From an uncultured Opitutia bacterium (lineage in GTDB: Bacteria > Verrucomicrobiota > Verrucomicrobiia > Opitutales > UBA953), in NCBI GenBank assembly GCA_903853185.1, contig CAINSX010000211.1:1-5991 (forward strand): DNA of 5,991 nt, given 5' to 3'. The position numbers and the translations under genes are program-made. The notes under the pieces are model-generated. The model was not told the origin of the DNA and made no database searches. It was given only the letters and a program-made list of their open reading frames with translations. Shown here piece after piece: positions 5,284 through 5,991 of the stretch (positions within the stretch are counted from its first letter, which is position 1; each line of letters begins with the position of its first letter).

Positions 5284-5991
5284 GCCCTTCGGCAGCCGGA
5301 CGACAAAGACGGTGCCTTTGCCCACCTCGCTGGTCACGGCGATGGTGCCCCCATGGGCTTCGACGGTCTGCTTGACGATCGCAAGACCGAGGCCGGCTCC
5401 ACCGGTATGCCGGGAGCGCGAGGCGTCGACACGGCGGAAGCGCTCAAAGATGTGATCCAGGTTCTCTGGCGCGATGCCACGGCCGTCATCGGCCACGCGC
5501 AGCTCCGAGAAGCCCTCGCTCACGCCGGTCGTCACGGTCACGGTGACGCCGGCTTCGTTATGCAGGATGGCGTTGATGGAAAGGTTGAGGATCACCCGAC
5601 CTAGACGACCGGCATCACCCACGACGGGAGCTCCTTCGAGGTGCGGGACAAGCTTGGCGCAATGCTCGCGGGCGACGCGTCCAAGCAAGGCCACGGATTC
5701 GTCGGCAAGGTCCGCGAGGTCACAGGCGTCCTGCGCGACGGGCTGACCGGCATCGCCGTGGGCGAGCTCCAGTAGGGCGTCGGAGATGGACTTCATCCGC
5801 AGTGCCGACTGCTTGATGGTCTCAAGCGTGGCACGATATTCCTCGGGCGTACGCTCCTGGCGCAAGGCACCCTGACTGTCGGAAAGGATGACCGTCAGCG
5901 GCGTCCGCAGTTCGTGCGAGGCGTCGGCGGTGAACTGAGCCATGTGCTCGCGAGCGGCGTTCATCTTTCCGAAGGTGTCGTTGAGCACCAC
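5281..5991 (-). CDS. Sensor histidine kinase, C-terminal part (HAMP end, HisKA, HATPase_c); N-terminus beyond window edge
   Basis: The frame is open to the right edge and the GTG there is not a convincing start, because the first visible residues (LNDTFGKMNAAREHM) look like the end of a HAMP linker. Fragment numbering: the H-box FTADASHELRTPLTVI has the phospho-acceptor His26; the dimerisation helices run to about 80; the N-box NLSINA has Asn136/Asn140; the G1 box is DDGRGI (168-173); the F-box FERF (182-185); the G2 box GGAGLGLAI (197-205). The end at 236 is normal. All catalytic boxes are intact, so it should autophosphorylate and signal to a response regulator, probably encoded to the right. 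The FTADASHELRTPL box is typical of membrane-bound EnvZ/CusS-like kinases, so a periplasmic sensor with two transmembrane helices is expected outside the window. The signal it senses cannot be read here. Confidence 0.93.
   Translation of the reverse strand: MVLNDTFGKMNAAREHMAQFTADASHELRTPLTVILSDSQGALRQERTPEEYRATLETIKQSALRMKSISDALLELAHGDAGQPVAQDACDLADLADESVALLGRVAREHCAKLVPHLEGAPVVGDAGRLGRVILNLSINAILHNEAGVTVTVTTGVSEGFSELRVADDGRGIAPENLDHIFERFRRVDASRSRHTGGAGLGLAIVKQTVEAHGGTIAVTSEVGKGTVFVVRLPKG

Overview
The window is GC-rich bacterial chromosomal DNA (GC in the mid-60s by eye within genes), densely coded, with third positions strongly biased to G/C. No phage, IS, CRISPR or RNA gene is visible. 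The protein families (an OleD-like reductase, a YbgC-like thioesterase, a GcvPA-GcvPB-type fused glycine dehydrogenase, an endonuclease III with an unusual cysteine spacing) and the lack of Shine-Dalgarno sequences would fit a high-GC member of the Planctomycetota/Verrucomicrobiota group (an Opitutales-like bacterium is my guess). This is an inference from family resemblance, not a demonstrated placement.

Layout, left to right. (1) The C-terminal 283 residues of an extended short-chain dehydrogenase of the OleD / 3-beta-HSD type, + strand, cut by the left edge. (2) A small hot-dog thioesterase, + strand, 45 bases downstream and probably co-transcribed. (3) A 154-base intergenic stretch of clearly lower GC (47% by hand count) that carries a long imperfect inverted repeat, a nested hairpin and a cluster of short direct repeats. 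It lies between convergent genes and is the least ordinary sequence here. (4) nth (endonuclease III), - strand. (5) A 178-base divergent intergenic region holding the nth promoter candidate and the gcvP leader. (6) gcvP, 993 residues, + strand, which fuses GcvPA-like and GcvPB-like halves in one chain. (7) The C-terminal 236 residues of a sensor histidine kinase, - strand, cut by the right edge. Its stop codon abuts the gcvP stop with no bases between.

The genes do not form one pathway. The first two may belong to a lipid/long-chain acyl module; if oleA, oleB and oleC lie to the left, it would be head-to-head olefin biosynthesis. nth is base-excision repair, gcvP is glycine catabolism and one-carbon supply without gcvT or gcvH in view, and the kinase is signalling. 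I see no convincing new multi-gene system. The items most worth following are the 1343-1498 repeat structure, the single-chain PA/PB glycine dehydrogenase, and the possible ole locus at the left edge.
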